Shown here in pieces: positions 22,652-32,180 of a stretch of 64,000 bases of DNA. The position numbers and the translations under genes were made by a program. The notes beneath the pieces are model-generated. The model did not search any database. It was not told the origin of the DNA and was given only the letters and a program-made list of their open reading frames with translations. This DNA comes from Marinobacter halotolerans (GTDB lineage: Bacteria > Pseudomonadota > Gammaproteobacteria > Pseudomonadales > Oleiphilaceae), in assembly GCF_008795985.1 (NCBI RefSeq), contig NZ_VMHP01000002.1, forward strand, positions 62,001 to 126,000. Reading direction: 5' to 3'. Each line of letters begins with the position of its first letter. Position 1 is the stretch's first letter.

Positions 22652-24100
22652 TCAGGTCAATGCGTACCGGGCCATGGCGGACGGCCATTGTTGGAACACA
22701 TAGCCAGCAGCGAAGATCACCCATGCAAGAACCGCCGCGACCAGTGAGCTGTCGATGGTCAGAGGCGCGTTATCAAACCGGCTGAAGCTGGTCCTGACCA
22801 GCCCTGAAATGGCCAGCCCAAGCAAAACACCTCCTGCAATATCGGTCATCCAGTGCACCCCCAGGTAAACCCGGCTGAGTGCCACCATCACAATCGGCAG
22901 ACTGAACGCCAGATAGGTTTGCCAGCGGGCGCCAGGGCGGCTTTCACGCGCAATGAAACTGGCCAGTAGAGCGCAAAATACCGTTATGCCGGTGGCATGA
23001 CCGCTTGGAAAGGCGCCAGAGGCTAGTGGATCGGCGACCAGCTCGGGTCGGTCGATGCCGCTGACATCCTTCAGAAGCCATACCAGCAGCACGGCCAGCG
23101 CCGTTGCACCCGTTACATGTAGGCCGGCGGCATAGAAACCCCGGAACACCAGAACCAGCACCGCCAGAACGGCCGCTGAAATCAGCACTGTCGGGTTGCC
23201 AATCAGGGTGATGGCAACGAAAACACCGTCAAGAACTGGATGTCGGAGTTGAATCAGCCAATCGGCGGCCAGCTGGTTATAGGATGCAAAAAGCTCGGTG
23301 GACACGGTTAACTGGGCCAGCAGGGCAAAGAGTGCCAGGGATCCAAGGCCCAGCATCAGCGAGGGTAGGGGGAACTCTCCGGCGTAATCAGGTCTTTGGC
23401 TGGAATAGAGGCGCCAGAAATGGTGCGTTGCCCGATAGTTTTCCATGCGGTCGGCAATCCAGTCGTAAATACGGCTGTCCCGTCCCAGTCCCAGCTGAAA
23501 CCGGAAAAGCACCAGGTAGATTGCCGCCAGAATGGCCAGGCTGATTGCCAGCACAGGGTAGAAGTGCGGTGGTGGTTCCAGTGCAGCCGCCATGGCGCTG
23601 CCCACCAGATAACCCGGCAGGATGTAGACCGGTGCCCAGCCCACTGCGGATGCCAGGTTAAACGAAAGAAAACGGCGCCAGGGCATCCGGAATGCGCCGG
23701 CGATAAGAGGAATGACCGGGCGCACCGGCCCTACAAACCGGCCGATAATGACGCTTTTCCCCCCGTGAGCCCGGAAAAAGCGCTCGCCCTTGGTGATGAA
23801 ACCGGGGTAGTACTTCAGGGGCCAGAGGGTGTTCAGTCGCCCATGGAACAGTCGGCCAAGGGCAAAGCTGAGGCAGTCGCCGGCGATGGCGCCGGACCCA
23901 GCCCACATCAGTGCCTGCATCAGCGGCATGGCGGTCTGTCCTGCGAACGCCGCAATGGCAAATAGCAGTGCGACGCCGGGTACCACGATGCCCGCCAAAG
24001 CCAGGGATTCGGTAAACGCGGTAATGAACAGGGCAAAGGCGAGCCAATGTGGGTGCAGGGAAAGCCAGTCGGTCAACGCCTGGAAACCATCGGCGCTCAT
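22652..24100 (-). CDS. DedA-family / PAP2 phosphatase fusion membrane protein, 482 aa
   Basis: Residues 1-205 are a DedA (VTT) domain with GRFVGPVRPVIPLIAG, matching the conserved F/GR..P.R motif of lipid-scramblase-like DedA proteins. Residues 240-470 are a PAP2 acid phosphatase domain in the membrane, with KDVSGIDRP (KX6RP), PSGH and SRVYLGVHWMTD (SRX5HX3D), so all three active-site motifs are intact. PAP2 enzymes dephosphorylate lipid phosphates such as undecaprenyl pyrophosphate or phosphatidate. The fusion suggests coupling of carrier-lipid recycling with transbilayer movement (inference). It overlaps the preceding GGDEF gene by ATGA, third gene of that operon. Confidence 0.9.
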   Translation of the reverse strand: MSADGFQALTDWLSLHPHWLAFALFITAFTESLALAGIVVPGVALLFAIAAFAGQTAMPLMQALMWAGSGAIAGDCLSFALGRLFHGRLNTLWPLKYYPGFITKGERFFRAHGGKSVIIGRFVGPVRPVIPLIAGAFRMPWRRFLSFNLASAVGWAPVYILPGYLVGSAMAAALEPPPHFYPVLAISLAILAAIYLVLFRFQLGLGRDSRIYDWIADRMENYRATHHFWRLYSSQRPDYAGEFPLPSLMLGLGSLALFALLAQLTVSTELFASYNQLAADWLIQLRHPVLDGVFVAITLIGNPTVLISAAVLAVLVLVFRGFYAAGLHVTGATALAVLLVWLLKDVSGIDRPELVADPLASGAFPSGHATGITVFCALLASFIARESRPGARWQTYLAFSLPIVMVALSRVYLGVHWMTDIAGGVLLGLAISGLVRTSFSRFDNAPLTIDSSLVAAVLAWVIFAAGYVFQQWPSAMARYALT

Positions 24101-25110
24101 GATTCGACTGCGTCTCCTTTACTGTGCTCTCCCTTGCTGTACCAGGCAGAGTCCGCGCCCCTTTTCTGAGCCTCGTGCAGGGCCGCCCGAACCCGTCGGT
24201 GCAGGTCCTGTGTGCGTCTGTCTTCGCTGGCGCGAGTGGTGCAGCCCATGCTGACGGTTACCTTGCCGACAATGGGCCAGCGCTCCTCGGCAATCGTACG
24301 CCGGATGCGCTCGGCAATGACACGGACCCCCTCTTCCGGGGTAAATGGCAGAATCAGATAGAACTGGCCGTTCTCAAGCGTGTAAAGAGTATCGCCGGCC
24401 CGGATAACGCCAAACAGGTGTTGCGTCAGCACCCTGAGCAGTTGCTGCATTCCGTCCTTGCCATGGAGATCTTCCACTTCATCGGCGTAATCAACCGCGA
24501 GAGTGATCACCGATAGACAGTGATCCATGACGATGGCGCGGCTGATTTCCTTCTGCAGGGTCTCGTCAAGAAACCGGGCATTGTGCGCGCCGGTAACCGG
24601 GTCGGTAATGGCAAGATCTTCCGCTGACTGGGCCATGTGGTCGTAATGCCAGGTATACAGGGCGGCAACGATGATCAGGGCAAGCACGCCAGCGCTGACG
24701 GTGGTGGCCTGCAACGGGCTGGCGGTTGCCAACAGGAATCCGGCCAGGGCGATCAATACTATGAGTGAAAGAATCAGGCCCTGTCGCAATGGCAGTATCA
24801 GCAGATTGAACACGATCATCGGCATCACCCAGTGGCTGATACCCGGGGGCGAAAGGCCGAACATGGCGGCCACCAGGCAACTGTTCAGGGCAGCGAGAAT
24901 AAACAGGTGACCCCTGGCGGACAGCTGATGGCGACGGGAAACAGCGGTATAACCGGCACCTCCCAGTGTCAGCAGGGTCATGCCGGCGGCCAGAAAGAAC
25001 AGGTCATAGAAGCCATAGCGCAGGTTCTGGATTGCCAGGCTGGCAATGAACAGCGAGGCCAGCGTATAGCCGGCAAGATGGGTGAAGGTTCTGAGGCGTG
25101 TTTCCGTCAA
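24097..25110 (-). CDS. Membrane GGDEF-domain protein with degenerate active site, 337 aa
   Basis: Six hydrophobic segments fill residues 10-170. A GGDEF fold follows, starting ITDPVTGAHNARFLDETL. Where GG(D/E)EF should stand, at about residues 246-251, the sequence is LENGQF, and the usual (L/F)D(I/V)D..K.IND segment reads LAVDYADEVEDLHG. The metal- and GTP-binding residues are therefore largely lost, and diguanylate cyclase activity is unlikely. It may bind c-di-GMP or a partner, or regulate its neighbour by dimerising. It overlaps by ATGA both the upstream GGDEF gene and the downstream DedA-PAP2 gene. Confidence 0.8.
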   Translation of the reverse strand: MTETRLRTFTHLAGYTLASLFIASLAIQNLRYGFYDLFFLAAGMTLLTLGGAGYTAVSRRHQLSARGHLFILAALNSCLVAAMFGLSPPGISHWVMPMIVFNLLILPLRQGLILSLIVLIALAGFLLATASPLQATTVSAGVLALIIVAALYTWHYDHMAQSAEDLAITDPVTGAHNARFLDETLQKEISRAIVMDHCLSVITLAVDYADEVEDLHGKDGMQQLLRVLTQHLFGVIRAGDTLYTLENGQFYLILPFTPEEGVRVIAERIRRTIAEERWPIVGKVTVSMGCTTRASEDRRTQDLHRRVRAALHEAQKRGADSAWYSKGEHSKGDAVES

Positions 25111-26126
25111 CTTGACTTGCCTCCTGTGGGCTGGCCGGTATTGGCGTTTCTGGTCTGGTTCCAGGCACTGTAGGCCTGGGATCGGTCCCCGCCCTGCTGC
25201 TGGGCCCGGCGTAGCGCATTGGCGACCGAGCTCTGCAGGCTGTCGGCGTTGTCGCCGATATTGAGCCCGGCGATTCCGGCGCTCACCGTCAGACCCAGTT
25301 CGTGGGAGTTGAGCAGGGATTTCAGGCCACGGCGGATGGTCTCTGCCAGGGTGGCGGCATCCGCCGTCGCAATCCCCGGCAGAATAATCAGAAACTGCAG
25401 ATCTGCCACCCGGTAATAGGTATCGAAGTCCCTCAGCTGAGAGTGCAGGTAGCGCCCGATACGTGGCAGAATAGAGCGAATGTCGGCGTCCGGGTCAGAG
25501 TCGCTCAGGTGGGTGTCCAGGCCAATCATGATAACGGACATATCGGTGCCTTCCCGTTCACTGCGCTGGATCTCTTTATGGAGGTCCGCCGTCAGGTATT
25601 CGCGGCTGGCGGCCTGTGTCAGCTCATCGGTCCGGCGCAGGGGGGCCAACTGGCGGGACTTATACTCCCGCAGGAACACCAGCAGGCAGGACAGCACCGT
25701 GGCCATCAGAAAGGCACTGATCATCTGGTGTCTTTCCGGCATTCCGGCCAGCCCGGAAATGGCCAACATGGCCATGACGATGCAGGCCAGGGTTAGTGCA
25801 GCGGCCCATGGGAGCGGAAAGAGCGCAAAGGCGACCAGCGGTACCGCGTAGAGCCAGTGGACAAGGCTCCAGGGCCCGAGCGAGAGGCTGCATAGGAGCG
25901 CAATGACCAGCGCGCCAAAGGCGGCTCGATGGGCCAGACGCCAGGAGGCTTCGGCACGGTTTGAGTGAAAGGCACTGCTGGTGAACACCACGGCGGCGGC
26001 GATCAGGGCGGTGACGCTGGTCAAGTGCCCACCCTGGAATGAGGCGAGAAGTGCGATGGCAATCAGTAAAGCGAATCCTGTCCGCGACAGGCGGCTAAGC
26101 AGGAAATTTTCAGCCATCTGGGCCAT
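25107..26126 (-). CDS. Second membrane GGDEF-domain protein with degenerate active site
   Basis: The start is taken as the ATG whose complement lies at 26124-26126 (MAQMAENFLLSRLSR); an upstream in-frame start at 26201 would add 25 residues without a supporting motif. Residues 15-155 have about five to six membrane segments. The GGDEF fold starts TDELTQAASREYL, and the signature position reads RVADLQFLIILPG, so again GG(D/E)EF is missing. It is similar in layout to the following gene and probably arose by duplication. First gene of a three-gene translationally coupled operon ending in the DedA-PAP2 fusion. Confidence 0.78.
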   Translation of the reverse strand: MAQMAENFLLSRLSRTGFALLIAIALLASFQGGHLTSVTALIAAAVVFTSSAFHSNRAEASWRLAHRAAFGALVIALLCSLSLGPWSLVHWLYAVPLVAFALFPLPWAAALTLACIVMAMLAISGLAGMPERHQMISAFLMATVLSCLLVFLREYKSRQLAPLRRTDELTQAASREYLTADLHKEIQRSEREGTDMSVIMIGLDTHLSDSDPDADIRSILPRIGRYLHSQLRDFDTYYRVADLQFLIILPGIATADAATLAETIRRGLKSLLNSHELGLTVSAGIAGLNIGDNADSLQSSVANALRRAQQQGGDRSQAYSAWNQTRNANTGQPTGGKSS

Positions 26127-26196
26127 GGTATCCGTCCTCTCCCGAGCGTCCGTGTTTGACAGCATAATGCAGGTGCACGTTATACGCATGCCCTTT

Positions 26197-26219
26197 AACA
26201 AGTGCCAGGCCGGTATAAT
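26197..26219 (+). promoter_or_regulatory. Probable -10 element for proA
   Basis: A perfect TATAAT at 26214-26219 lies 88 bases before the proA ATG, in the space between divergent genes. The -35 region is weak; the CCCTTT-like sequence about 17 bases upstream is the best candidate. Only the -10 is convincing. Confidence 0.4.
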
Positions 26220-26306
26220 AATCGTTTGAAGGGCATACTTGAAACGGCAAAGAGGTCGTCACGCGTCGATTGACACAACTGACTGGATAAAAAAGAAGGT
26301 AGGTAA

Positions 26307-27563
26307 ATGGATATTGCAGCTTATATGGCTGATGTGGGCCAGCAGGCCCGGCAGGCGGCAACCCAGGTTGCCCGCTCCACCACGGCAGTGCGCAATCGCG
26401 CCCTGCTGGCCACCGCTGTGGCCCTGGAAGGTGCCCGTGGTGAACTGGCGGAGGCTAACGCGATTGATCTCGAGCGCGGGCGGGCCAACGGCCTCGATCC
26501 GGCCATGCTGGACCGCCTGGAGCTGACTCCGGCGCGCATTGACAGCATGATTGAGGGGCTGCGCCAGGTGGCGTCTCTGCCGGACCCGATTGGCGAGATT
26601 ACGGACATGACTTACCGGCCCTCGGGTATCCAGGTCGGCCGTATGCGGGTGCCGCTGGGTGTCATCGGGATTATCTACGAATCCCGTCCCAATGTGACGG
26701 TGGAAGCGGCGAGCCTGTGTCTCAAATCCGGCAACGCCACGATTCTGCGTGGTGGGTCGGAAGCCATCGAATCCAATCAGGCTATTGCCGCCTGTCTGGC
26801 CAGCGGGCTTGCCGAGGCTGGTCTGCCGGAGAGCGCGGTACAGGTTATTAAAACCACCGACCGGGCCGCCGTTGGTGAGCTGATTACCATGCCCCGCTTC
26901 GTGGACGTGATTGTACCCCGTGGTGGCAAAGGGCTGATCGAACGTATCAGCCGGGATGCCCGGGTGCCGGTGATCAAACATCTCGATGGTGTCTGTCATG
27001 TCTACATTGACAGCCACGCCGACCCGGAAAAGGCCCTGAATATCGCCTTGAATTCCAAGACCCAGCGCTACGGCACCTGTAACACCATGGAAACCCTGCT
27101 GGTGGATGCCGAAGTCGCAGATGACATGCTGCCGTTGCTGGCTGAGGCGTTTCAGCAAAAAGCGGTGGAACTGCGAGGCTGTGAGCGTACGCAGGCGATT
27201 CTCCCGGACGTGATCGCGGCAACAGAGGAAGACTGGCACGCAGAGTACCTGGCGCCGGTGTTGGCGGTAAAAGTCGTGGACGGGCTTGATGGCGCCATCG
27301 GCCACATCAACCGATTCAGCTCCCAGCATACCGACAGCATCGTGACCGAAAACTATACCCGCGCCCGGCGGTTTTTGACCGAAGTGGATTCCTCCTCGGT
27401 GATGGTCAATGCGTCAACCCGTTTCGCGGACGGCTTCGAGTATGGTCTGGGCGCCGAAATCGGCATTTCCACCGACAAGATCCACGCCCGTGGTCCCGTC
27501 GGCCTGGAGGGTCTCACGTCCCAGAAATACGTGGTGTTCGGTGACGGCCATGTGCGGTCCTGA
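26307..27563 (+). CDS. proA: Gamma-glutamyl phosphate reductase, 418 aa
   Basis: Second step of proline synthesis: reduces gamma-glutamyl phosphate to glutamate semialdehyde with NADPH. The sequence has [26 protein letters not shown], the aldehyde dehydrogenase-like cofactor region, and the catalytic Cys in [12 protein letters not shown]. It also has [15 protein letters not shown] and [22 protein letters not shown] near the end. The length matches the family. nadD starts seven bases after its stop, so the two are co-transcribed; proB is not adjacent. GAAGGTAGGTAA precedes the ATG. Confidence 0.96.
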   Translation: MDIAAYMADVGQQARQAATQVARSTTAVRNRALLATAVALEGARGELAEANAIDLERGRANGLDPAMLDRLELTPARIDSMIEGLRQVASLPDPIGEITDMTYRPSGIQVGRMRVPLGVIGIIYESRPNVTVEAASLCLKSGNATILRGGSEAIESNQAIAACLASGLAEAGLPESAVQVIKTTDRAAVGELITMPRFVDVIVPRGGKGLIERISRDARVPVIKHLDGVCHVYIDSHADPEKALNIALNSKTQRYGTCNTMETLLVDAEVADDMLPLLAEAFQQKAVELRGCERTQAILPDVIAATEEDWHAEYLAPVLAVKVVDGLDGAIGHINRFSSQHTDSIVTENYTRARRFLTEVDSSSVMVNASTRFADGFEYGLGAEIGISTDKIHARGPVGLEGLTSQKYVVFGDGHVRS

Positions 27564-27569
27564 CACCCT

Positions 27570-28202
27570 ATGAAAGTGATCTACGGCGGCACGTTTGATC
27601 CGGTCCATCATGGCCACCTGCGTCTTGCGGTGGAACTGCGGGAGTATCTGGGCACTAGCGAACTTGCACTAGTGCCATGCCATATACCGCCCCATCGGGC
27701 GACACCCGGCGCCACCAGCGATCACCGTCTGGAACTTCTGCAGATGGCAGTGGACGGAGAAGCGGGGCTGGTGGTGGATGAGCGGGAGCTGGGGCGCGAG
27801 GGCGCCTCCTACACCGCGGATACCCTGCGACAGATCCGTCATGAAATCGGCCCCGACGAACCACTTGCAATGGTGGTGGGTACGGATTCTTTTGCGGGGT
27901 TTGACCGCTGGCGAGAGTGGCAGGCCATTCCGCAGCTGGCTCATATTATTGTGGTGGTGCGCCCCGGTGCGGATATTCCCCGGGGTAGTGCCCCTGCCCA
28001 ACTGATGGCGGCGCGCCGTGCCGATTCGGTGGAACAGCTTCATAATGAACCCTGCGGTCGGGTGCTGGTGCTGGAGCCGCCGCTGATGGATATTTCCGCC
28101 ACGTCCATCCGGGAGAAAATCGCCGATGGCCTGTCGCCGCGTTATCTCCTGCCGGACTCCGTGTGGCGCAGAATATGCCAACTTGGGCTCTATGGCGCGT
28201 GA
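27570..28202 (+). CDS. nadD: Nicotinate-nucleotide adenylyltransferase, 210 aa
   Basis: Joins nicotinate mononucleotide and ATP to give deamido-NAD. The nucleotidyltransferase motif [11 protein letters not shown] stands at residues 6-16, with HIPPHRA in the nicotinate pocket, [14 protein letters not shown] in the middle and the [10 protein letters not shown] signature (SxxxIR) near residue 175. Length usual for the family. It sits between proA and rsfS, as in many gammaproteobacteria. The rsfS start lies 85 bases downstream. Confidence 0.95.
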   Translation: MKVIYGGTFDPVHHGHLRLAVELREYLGTSELALVPCHIPPHRATPGATSDHRLELLQMAVDGEAGLVVDERELGREGASYTADTLRQIRHEIGPDEPLAMVVGTDSFAGFDRWREWQAIPQLAHIIVVVRPGADIPRGSAPAQLMAARRADSVEQLHNEPCGRVLVLEPPLMDISATSIREKIADGLSPRYLLPDSVWRRICQLGLYGA

Positions 28203-28287
28203 CGTAGCGGGAACTTTTAGTGATACAATCCGGTCAGAGATCGATCGAAACGGCCAACCGGGCCGACTCCTATTCAACAGGGTGGTT

Positions 28288-28638
28288 ATGCAGGCAGAGC
28301 AACTTAGAGAACTGGTAGTGAATGCGCTTGAGAACATCAAGGCGCAGGACGTAAGCGTGATAGACGTGAGAGACCGTACCAGCGTGACCGACTACATGGT
28401 GCTGGCGTCGGGAACCTCCAACCGCCACGTAAAGTCACTGGCAGACTCGGTTGTCTCGGAGGCGAAAGAGCAGGGCGTGCGGGCCGGCAACGTCGAGGGT
28501 TCCGGGGTCAGCGACTGGATTCTGGTGGACCTTGGGGATGTGGTCGTCCACGTCATGATGCCTGCAACCCGCGAGTTCTATGACCTTGAACGCCTGTGGC
28601 GTGATGCACCGAACCTGGGTGTGGCAGGAAGCGAATAG
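28288..28638 (+). CDS. rsfS: Ribosome silencing factor RsfS, 116 aa
   Basis: Binds ribosomal protein L14 on the free large subunit and blocks subunit joining in stationary phase. The family pattern is clear: [58 protein letters not shown] and [10 protein letters not shown]. The start is set at ATG 28288 ([10 protein letters not shown]), since the longer open frame upstream overlaps nadD and lacks family similarity. The rlmH ATG follows two bases after the stop, so the pair is translationally linked. Confidence 0.95.
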   Translation: MQAEQLRELVVNALENIKAQDVSVIDVRDRTSVTDYMVLASGTSNRHVKSLADSVVSEAKEQGVRAGNVEGSGVSDWILVDLGDVVVHVMMPATREFYDLERLWRDAPNLGVAGSE

Positions 28639-28640
28639 CC

Positions 28641-29111
28641 ATGCGCCTGAAACTGATCTGTGTTGGGCAGAAGATGCCCGATTGGGTCAGCCAGGGTTTC
28701 AGTGATTACACCCGCCGTATGCCGCCCGAACTGGCAATTGAGTTGACTGAAATTCCCATGGCCCATCGCGGCAAAAATCCGGACATCCCGCGGCTGATGA
28801 AGCGAGAAGGCGAAGCCATTCTCAACGCGACTGGTCCGAAAGACCGGGTCGTTGCCCTGGAGGTCGGTGGGCGAAGCTGGTCCACGGAAAAGCTGGCGGG
28901 CCAGCTTGAGAACTGGCAGCAGAACGGTCAGGATGTCAGCTTCCTGATCGGCGGCCCTGACGGGCTGGACCAGGCGTGCCGTAACCGGGCTGATCAGCTC
29001 TGGTCCCTGTCGGATCTCACGCTGCCGCATCCGCTGGTTCGAATTATTCTTGCTGAACAACTTTATCGCGCCTGGACGGTTACCATTAACCATCCATACC
29101 ACCGGGCCTAG
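28641..29111 (+). CDS. rlmH: 23S rRNA pseudouridine(1915) N3-methyltransferase, 156 aa
   Basis: A SPOUT-class methyltransferase that acts on helix 69 of 23S rRNA in assembled ribosomes. Visible are MRLKLICVGQKMPDW at the N-terminus, VVALEVGGRSWSTEKLA, the knot region FLIGGPDGLDQACRNRA, and the C-terminal LILAEQLYRAWTV-like IILAEQLYRAW with YHRA at the very end. Full length. It sits between rsfS and mrdA, the usual proteobacterial order. Confidence 0.96.
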   Translation: MRLKLICVGQKMPDWVSQGFSDYTRRMPPELAIELTEIPMAHRGKNPDIPRLMKREGEAILNATGPKDRVVALEVGGRSWSTEKLAGQLENWQQNGQDVSFLIGGPDGLDQACRNRADQLWSLSDLTLPHPLVRIILAEQLYRAWTVTINHPYHRA

Positions 29112-29120
29112 GAAACCGTC

Positions 29121-31010
29121 ATGCCCTGGGGAGAATTCAAAGATACCGCAGCCGAGAGACGCCTGTTCCAGCGCCGTGCGATGGTCATGGTGGTGCTGGT
29201 GCTCATCATGCTGGGTATTCTTGTTGGCCGTATGTATCAACTGCAGGTGGTCGAGAAGGAAATCTACACCACCCTGTCTGATAAAAACCGCGTTCAGGTC
29301 CAATCTGTTGCTCCTACCAGGGGGCTGATCTACGACCGCAACGGCGTGCTCCTTGCCGAGAACCGGCCGGTGTTCAGTGTGACACTGGTGCCCGAACGGG
29401 TAGACCAGATGGATCAGACGCTGGCCAGGCTGCAGCAGCTGATCAGCGTGCCTGAAGAAGACCTGGAGCGTTTCCGACGCCGGCTGGATGAGCGTCGCCG
29501 GCCTTTCCAGGCCTTGCCCCTGCGCTACGACTTGAACGAAGCCGAAATTGCCCGGCTGGCGGTGAACCGCCATAAGCTGCCGGGGGTCGAGGTGGCCGCA
29601 GAGCTCGTCCGGTATTACCCCCACGGTGTTCTGACAGCCCATGCCCTGGGTTACGTGGGGCGTATCAACCAGCAGGAGTTGCAGCGTATTGACCCCGTCA
29701 ACTACGCCGGCACCAACTACATTGGCAAATCCGGCGTCGAGCGTTTCTACGAGGAGCTTCTGCATGGCGGGGTCGGCTACGAGCACGTGGAAACCAACGC
29801 CCGGGGCCGCACACTGAGGGTGCTGGAACGGGAAAGCCCTGTGCCGGGGGAAGATATCAGGCTGCATCTGGATCTGCGCCTGCAGCGCCTTGCCCACGAG
29901 TTGCTGGACGGGCGCCGCGGGGCGATTATCGCGATTGAGCCCTCAACGGGCGGGCTATTGGCCCTTGCCAGCGTACCGGGCTTTGATTCCAACCAGTTCG
30001 TCACCGGTATTGGCGTGGATGCCTACCGCGAACTGAGTGAGAGCCCCGACAAACCCCTGTTCAACCGGGCCCTGCGGGGGCAGTATCCGCCTGGCTCAAC
30101 CCTCAAACCTATGCTCGCGGTCGCCGGGCTCGACAGTGGTGCAACCACCCGTGATAAAACCATCTGGGACCCAGGAGTTTTCCAGCTCAAATCGGGTGGC
30201 CGGCCCTGGCGGGACTGGAAACGCGGTGGCCATGGCTGGGTAGACCTGAAAGACGCGGTGGCCCAGTCCTGCGATATCTATTTCTATGAGATGGCGGTGG
30301 ACATGGGCGTGGACACCATACACAAGTACCTGTCTCAGTTCGGCTTCGGAGAAGACGCCACGTTGGATGTGTCAGGCGCTCTTAATGGACTGCTGCCCTC
30401 CAGTGACTGGAAAAGGGCGGTACACGGTGAGATATGGTATCCGGGGGATACCGTTAACCTCGGTATCGGTCAGGGCTATATGCTGGCGACACCGCTACAG
30501 CTGGCCACCGCTACCTCGGTGCTTGCCAATCGTGGTTCCTGGGCCGAGCCGAGGCTTCTCAAGGAGATTCTGGGGGACCGGACGGTCGAAAGCGCCCTGC
30601 CGGATGAAACCCATCAGTCGATCAGTCTCAAAAATCCAGCTACCTGGGAATTCGTTGTCGATTCCATGGCCGAAGTGATGCATGGCCCCAAGGGTACGGC
30701 CAGAAGTGCGGGCCGCGGCGCCCCCTATCGGATGGCTGGCAAGACCGGTACCGCTCAGGTATTCAGTCTTGGAGAGGACGAGGAATATGACGAAGAGGAA
30801 ATCCGCATGCGGCTGAGGGATCATGCCCTGTTCGTCGGTTTTGCGCCGGTCGAGGACCCTCAGATCGCCGTGGCGGTTATTGTGGAAAACGGTGGCAGCG
30901 GCAGTGGCACCGCGGCTCCCGTGGCCCGTTCGATTTTCGACGCCTGGATCCTTGAGTATTCCAAGACCGACAGCCCGGTGGTTGCCGGTGGCACAGGAGC
31001 TGAGGGCTGA
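29121..31010 (+). CDS. mrdA: Penicillin-binding protein 2, peptidoglycan transpeptidase of the elongasome
   Basis: Cross-links new peptidoglycan during rod elongation, together with RodA. A single membrane segment lies at residues 22-42 (MVMVVLVLIMLGILVGRMY), followed by the pedestal domain (TRGLIYDRNGVLLAENRP) and the transpeptidase domain with SXXK as STLK at Ser326, SCD as the second motif and KTGTAQ as the third. The 629-residue length fits PBP2. Its stop overlaps the rodA start (TGATG). Acidic stretch EDEEYDEEEIR lies just after the KTG motif. Confidence 0.96.
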   Translation: MPWGEFKDTAAERRLFQRRAMVMVVLVLIMLGILVGRMYQLQVVEKEIYTTLSDKNRVQVQSVAPTRGLIYDRNGVLLAENRPVFSVTLVPERVDQMDQTLARLQQLISVPEEDLERFRRRLDERRRPFQALPLRYDLNEAEIARLAVNRHKLPGVEVAAELVRYYPHGVLTAHALGYVGRINQQELQRIDPVNYAGTNYIGKSGVERFYEELLHGGVGYEHVETNARGRTLRVLERESPVPGEDIRLHLDLRLQRLAHELLDGRRGAIIAIEPSTGGLLALASVPGFDSNQFVTGIGVDAYRELSESPDKPLFNRALRGQYPPGSTLKPMLAVAGLDSGATTRDKTIWDPGVFQLKSGGRPWRDWKRGGHGWVDLKDAVAQSCDIYFYEMAVDMGVDTIHKYLSQFGFGEDATLDVSGALNGLLPSSDWKRAVHGEIWYPGDTVNLGIGQGYMLATPLQLATATSVLANRGSWAEPRLLKEILGDRTVESALPDETHQSISLKNPATWEFVVDSMAEVMHGPKGTARSAGRGAPYRMAGKTGTAQVFSLGEDEEYDEEEIRMRLRDHALFVGFAPVEDPQIAVAVIVENGGSGSGTAAPVARSIFDAWILEYSKTDSPVVAGGTGAEG

Positions 31011-32155
31011 TGGCGGCTAGCGAACTCTTCGATCAGTCACAGAACCATTCCCTGTCCGGTCGTGCCCGGGGGTTCTGGTCATTTGTACACGTCGATCCGA
31101 TCCTGTTGCTGCTGCTGGCCATACTGGTGATTGCCGGGCTGTTTATTCTCTATAGCGGGGCAGACCAGAACCTGGCCGTGGTGAAGGCCCAGGGGATTCG
31201 CATGGGCGTTGCCCTGGTGGTGATGCTGGTGTTTGCCCAGCTTGACCCGGCGGTGTACCGGCGCTGGGCGCCCTGGCTTTACCTGGCGGGAATGGTCGCA
31301 CTGCTTGGTGTGTTGTTGTTTGGTTCCAAGGCAGGCGGGGCGCAGCGATGGCTTGATCTGCCCGGTCTTCCGCGGTTCCAGCCGTCCGAATTGATGAAGC
31401 TGATTGTGCCGATTACCACAGCCTGGTATCTGTCTGGCCAGTTTCTTCCGCCACGGCTCCGTTACGTGGGGGTGTCTCTGGTGCTGGTGCTCATGCCCAT
31501 GGCTCTTATTGTGGTGCAGCCGGATCTTGGCACCTCGCTGTTGGTCGGTGCCGCCGGCATTTTTGCCATATTTTTTGCTGGCATGAGCTGGAAGCTCATC
31601 AGCGCGTTCTTTGTGCTGGCGTCGGTGTCGGCCCCAATGATGTGGTTTTTCGTGATGCGGGAGTACCAGAAGCAGCGGGTGCTCACGCTTCTGGATCCCC
31701 AGAGCGATCCACTGGGCGCCGGGTGGAATATTATTCAGTCGAAAACCGCCATCGGCTCCGGCGGAATGGATGGCAAGGGCTGGCTGCAGGGCACCCAGTC
31801 ACACCTGGAGTTTCTGCCGGAAAGCCACACTGATTTCATTGTCGCGGTTTTGGCAGAAGAATTCGGATTTATCGGTATGATCTGCCTGCTCGGGCTCTAT
31901 TTGCTGATTATTCTCCGGTGTTTCTATATTGCCGCGATGGCGCAGGACTCTTTCAGTCGTTTGCTGGCCGGCGCATTGACCATGACCTTCTTCGTCTACA
32001 TCTTTGTCAACATTGGCATGGTCAGTGGTCTGCTGCCAATTGTTGGCGTGCCCCTGCCGCTGGTGAGCTATGGCGGTACGTCAAGCGTAACGCTTATGGC
32101 CGCGTTCGGGGTTTTGATGTCTATTCACACTCACCGGCGCATGATCAGCGCCTGA
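31010..32155 (+). CDS. rodA: Rod-shape-determining glycosyltransferase RodA, 381 aa
   Basis: SEDS-family lipid II polymerase that works with PBP2. About ten membrane segments are evident. The family signatures are GAQRWLDLPGLPRFQPSELMK, VVQPDLGTSLL, GAGWNIIQSKTAIGSGG, FLPESHTDFIVAVLAEEFGF and LPLVSYGGTSSVTLM. Full length. It overlaps mrdA by one base and is followed after ten bases by mltB, so the elongation and trimming enzymes form one operon. Confidence 0.96.
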   Translation: MAASELFDQSQNHSLSGRARGFWSFVHVDPILLLLLAILVIAGLFILYSGADQNLAVVKAQGIRMGVALVVMLVFAQLDPAVYRRWAPWLYLAGMVALLGVLLFGSKAGGAQRWLDLPGLPRFQPSELMKLIVPITTAWYLSGQFLPPRLRYVGVSLVLVLMPMALIVVQPDLGTSLLVGAAGIFAIFFAGMSWKLISAFFVLASVSAPMMWFFVMREYQKQRVLTLLDPQSDPLGAGWNIIQSKTAIGSGGMDGKGWLQGTQSHLEFLPESHTDFIVAVLAEEFGFIGMICLLGLYLLIILRCFYIAAMAQDSFSRLLAGALTMTFFVYIFVNIGMVSGLLPIVGVPLPLVSYGGTSSVTLMAAFGVLMSIHTHRRMISA

Positions 32156-32180
32156 GCCGCAGGGTATGCAAGGAGTCACC

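Noticed and set aside
26259..27329. 356-codon minus-strand ORF
   Set aside because: Antisense shadow of proA, which is fully conserved on the plus strand.
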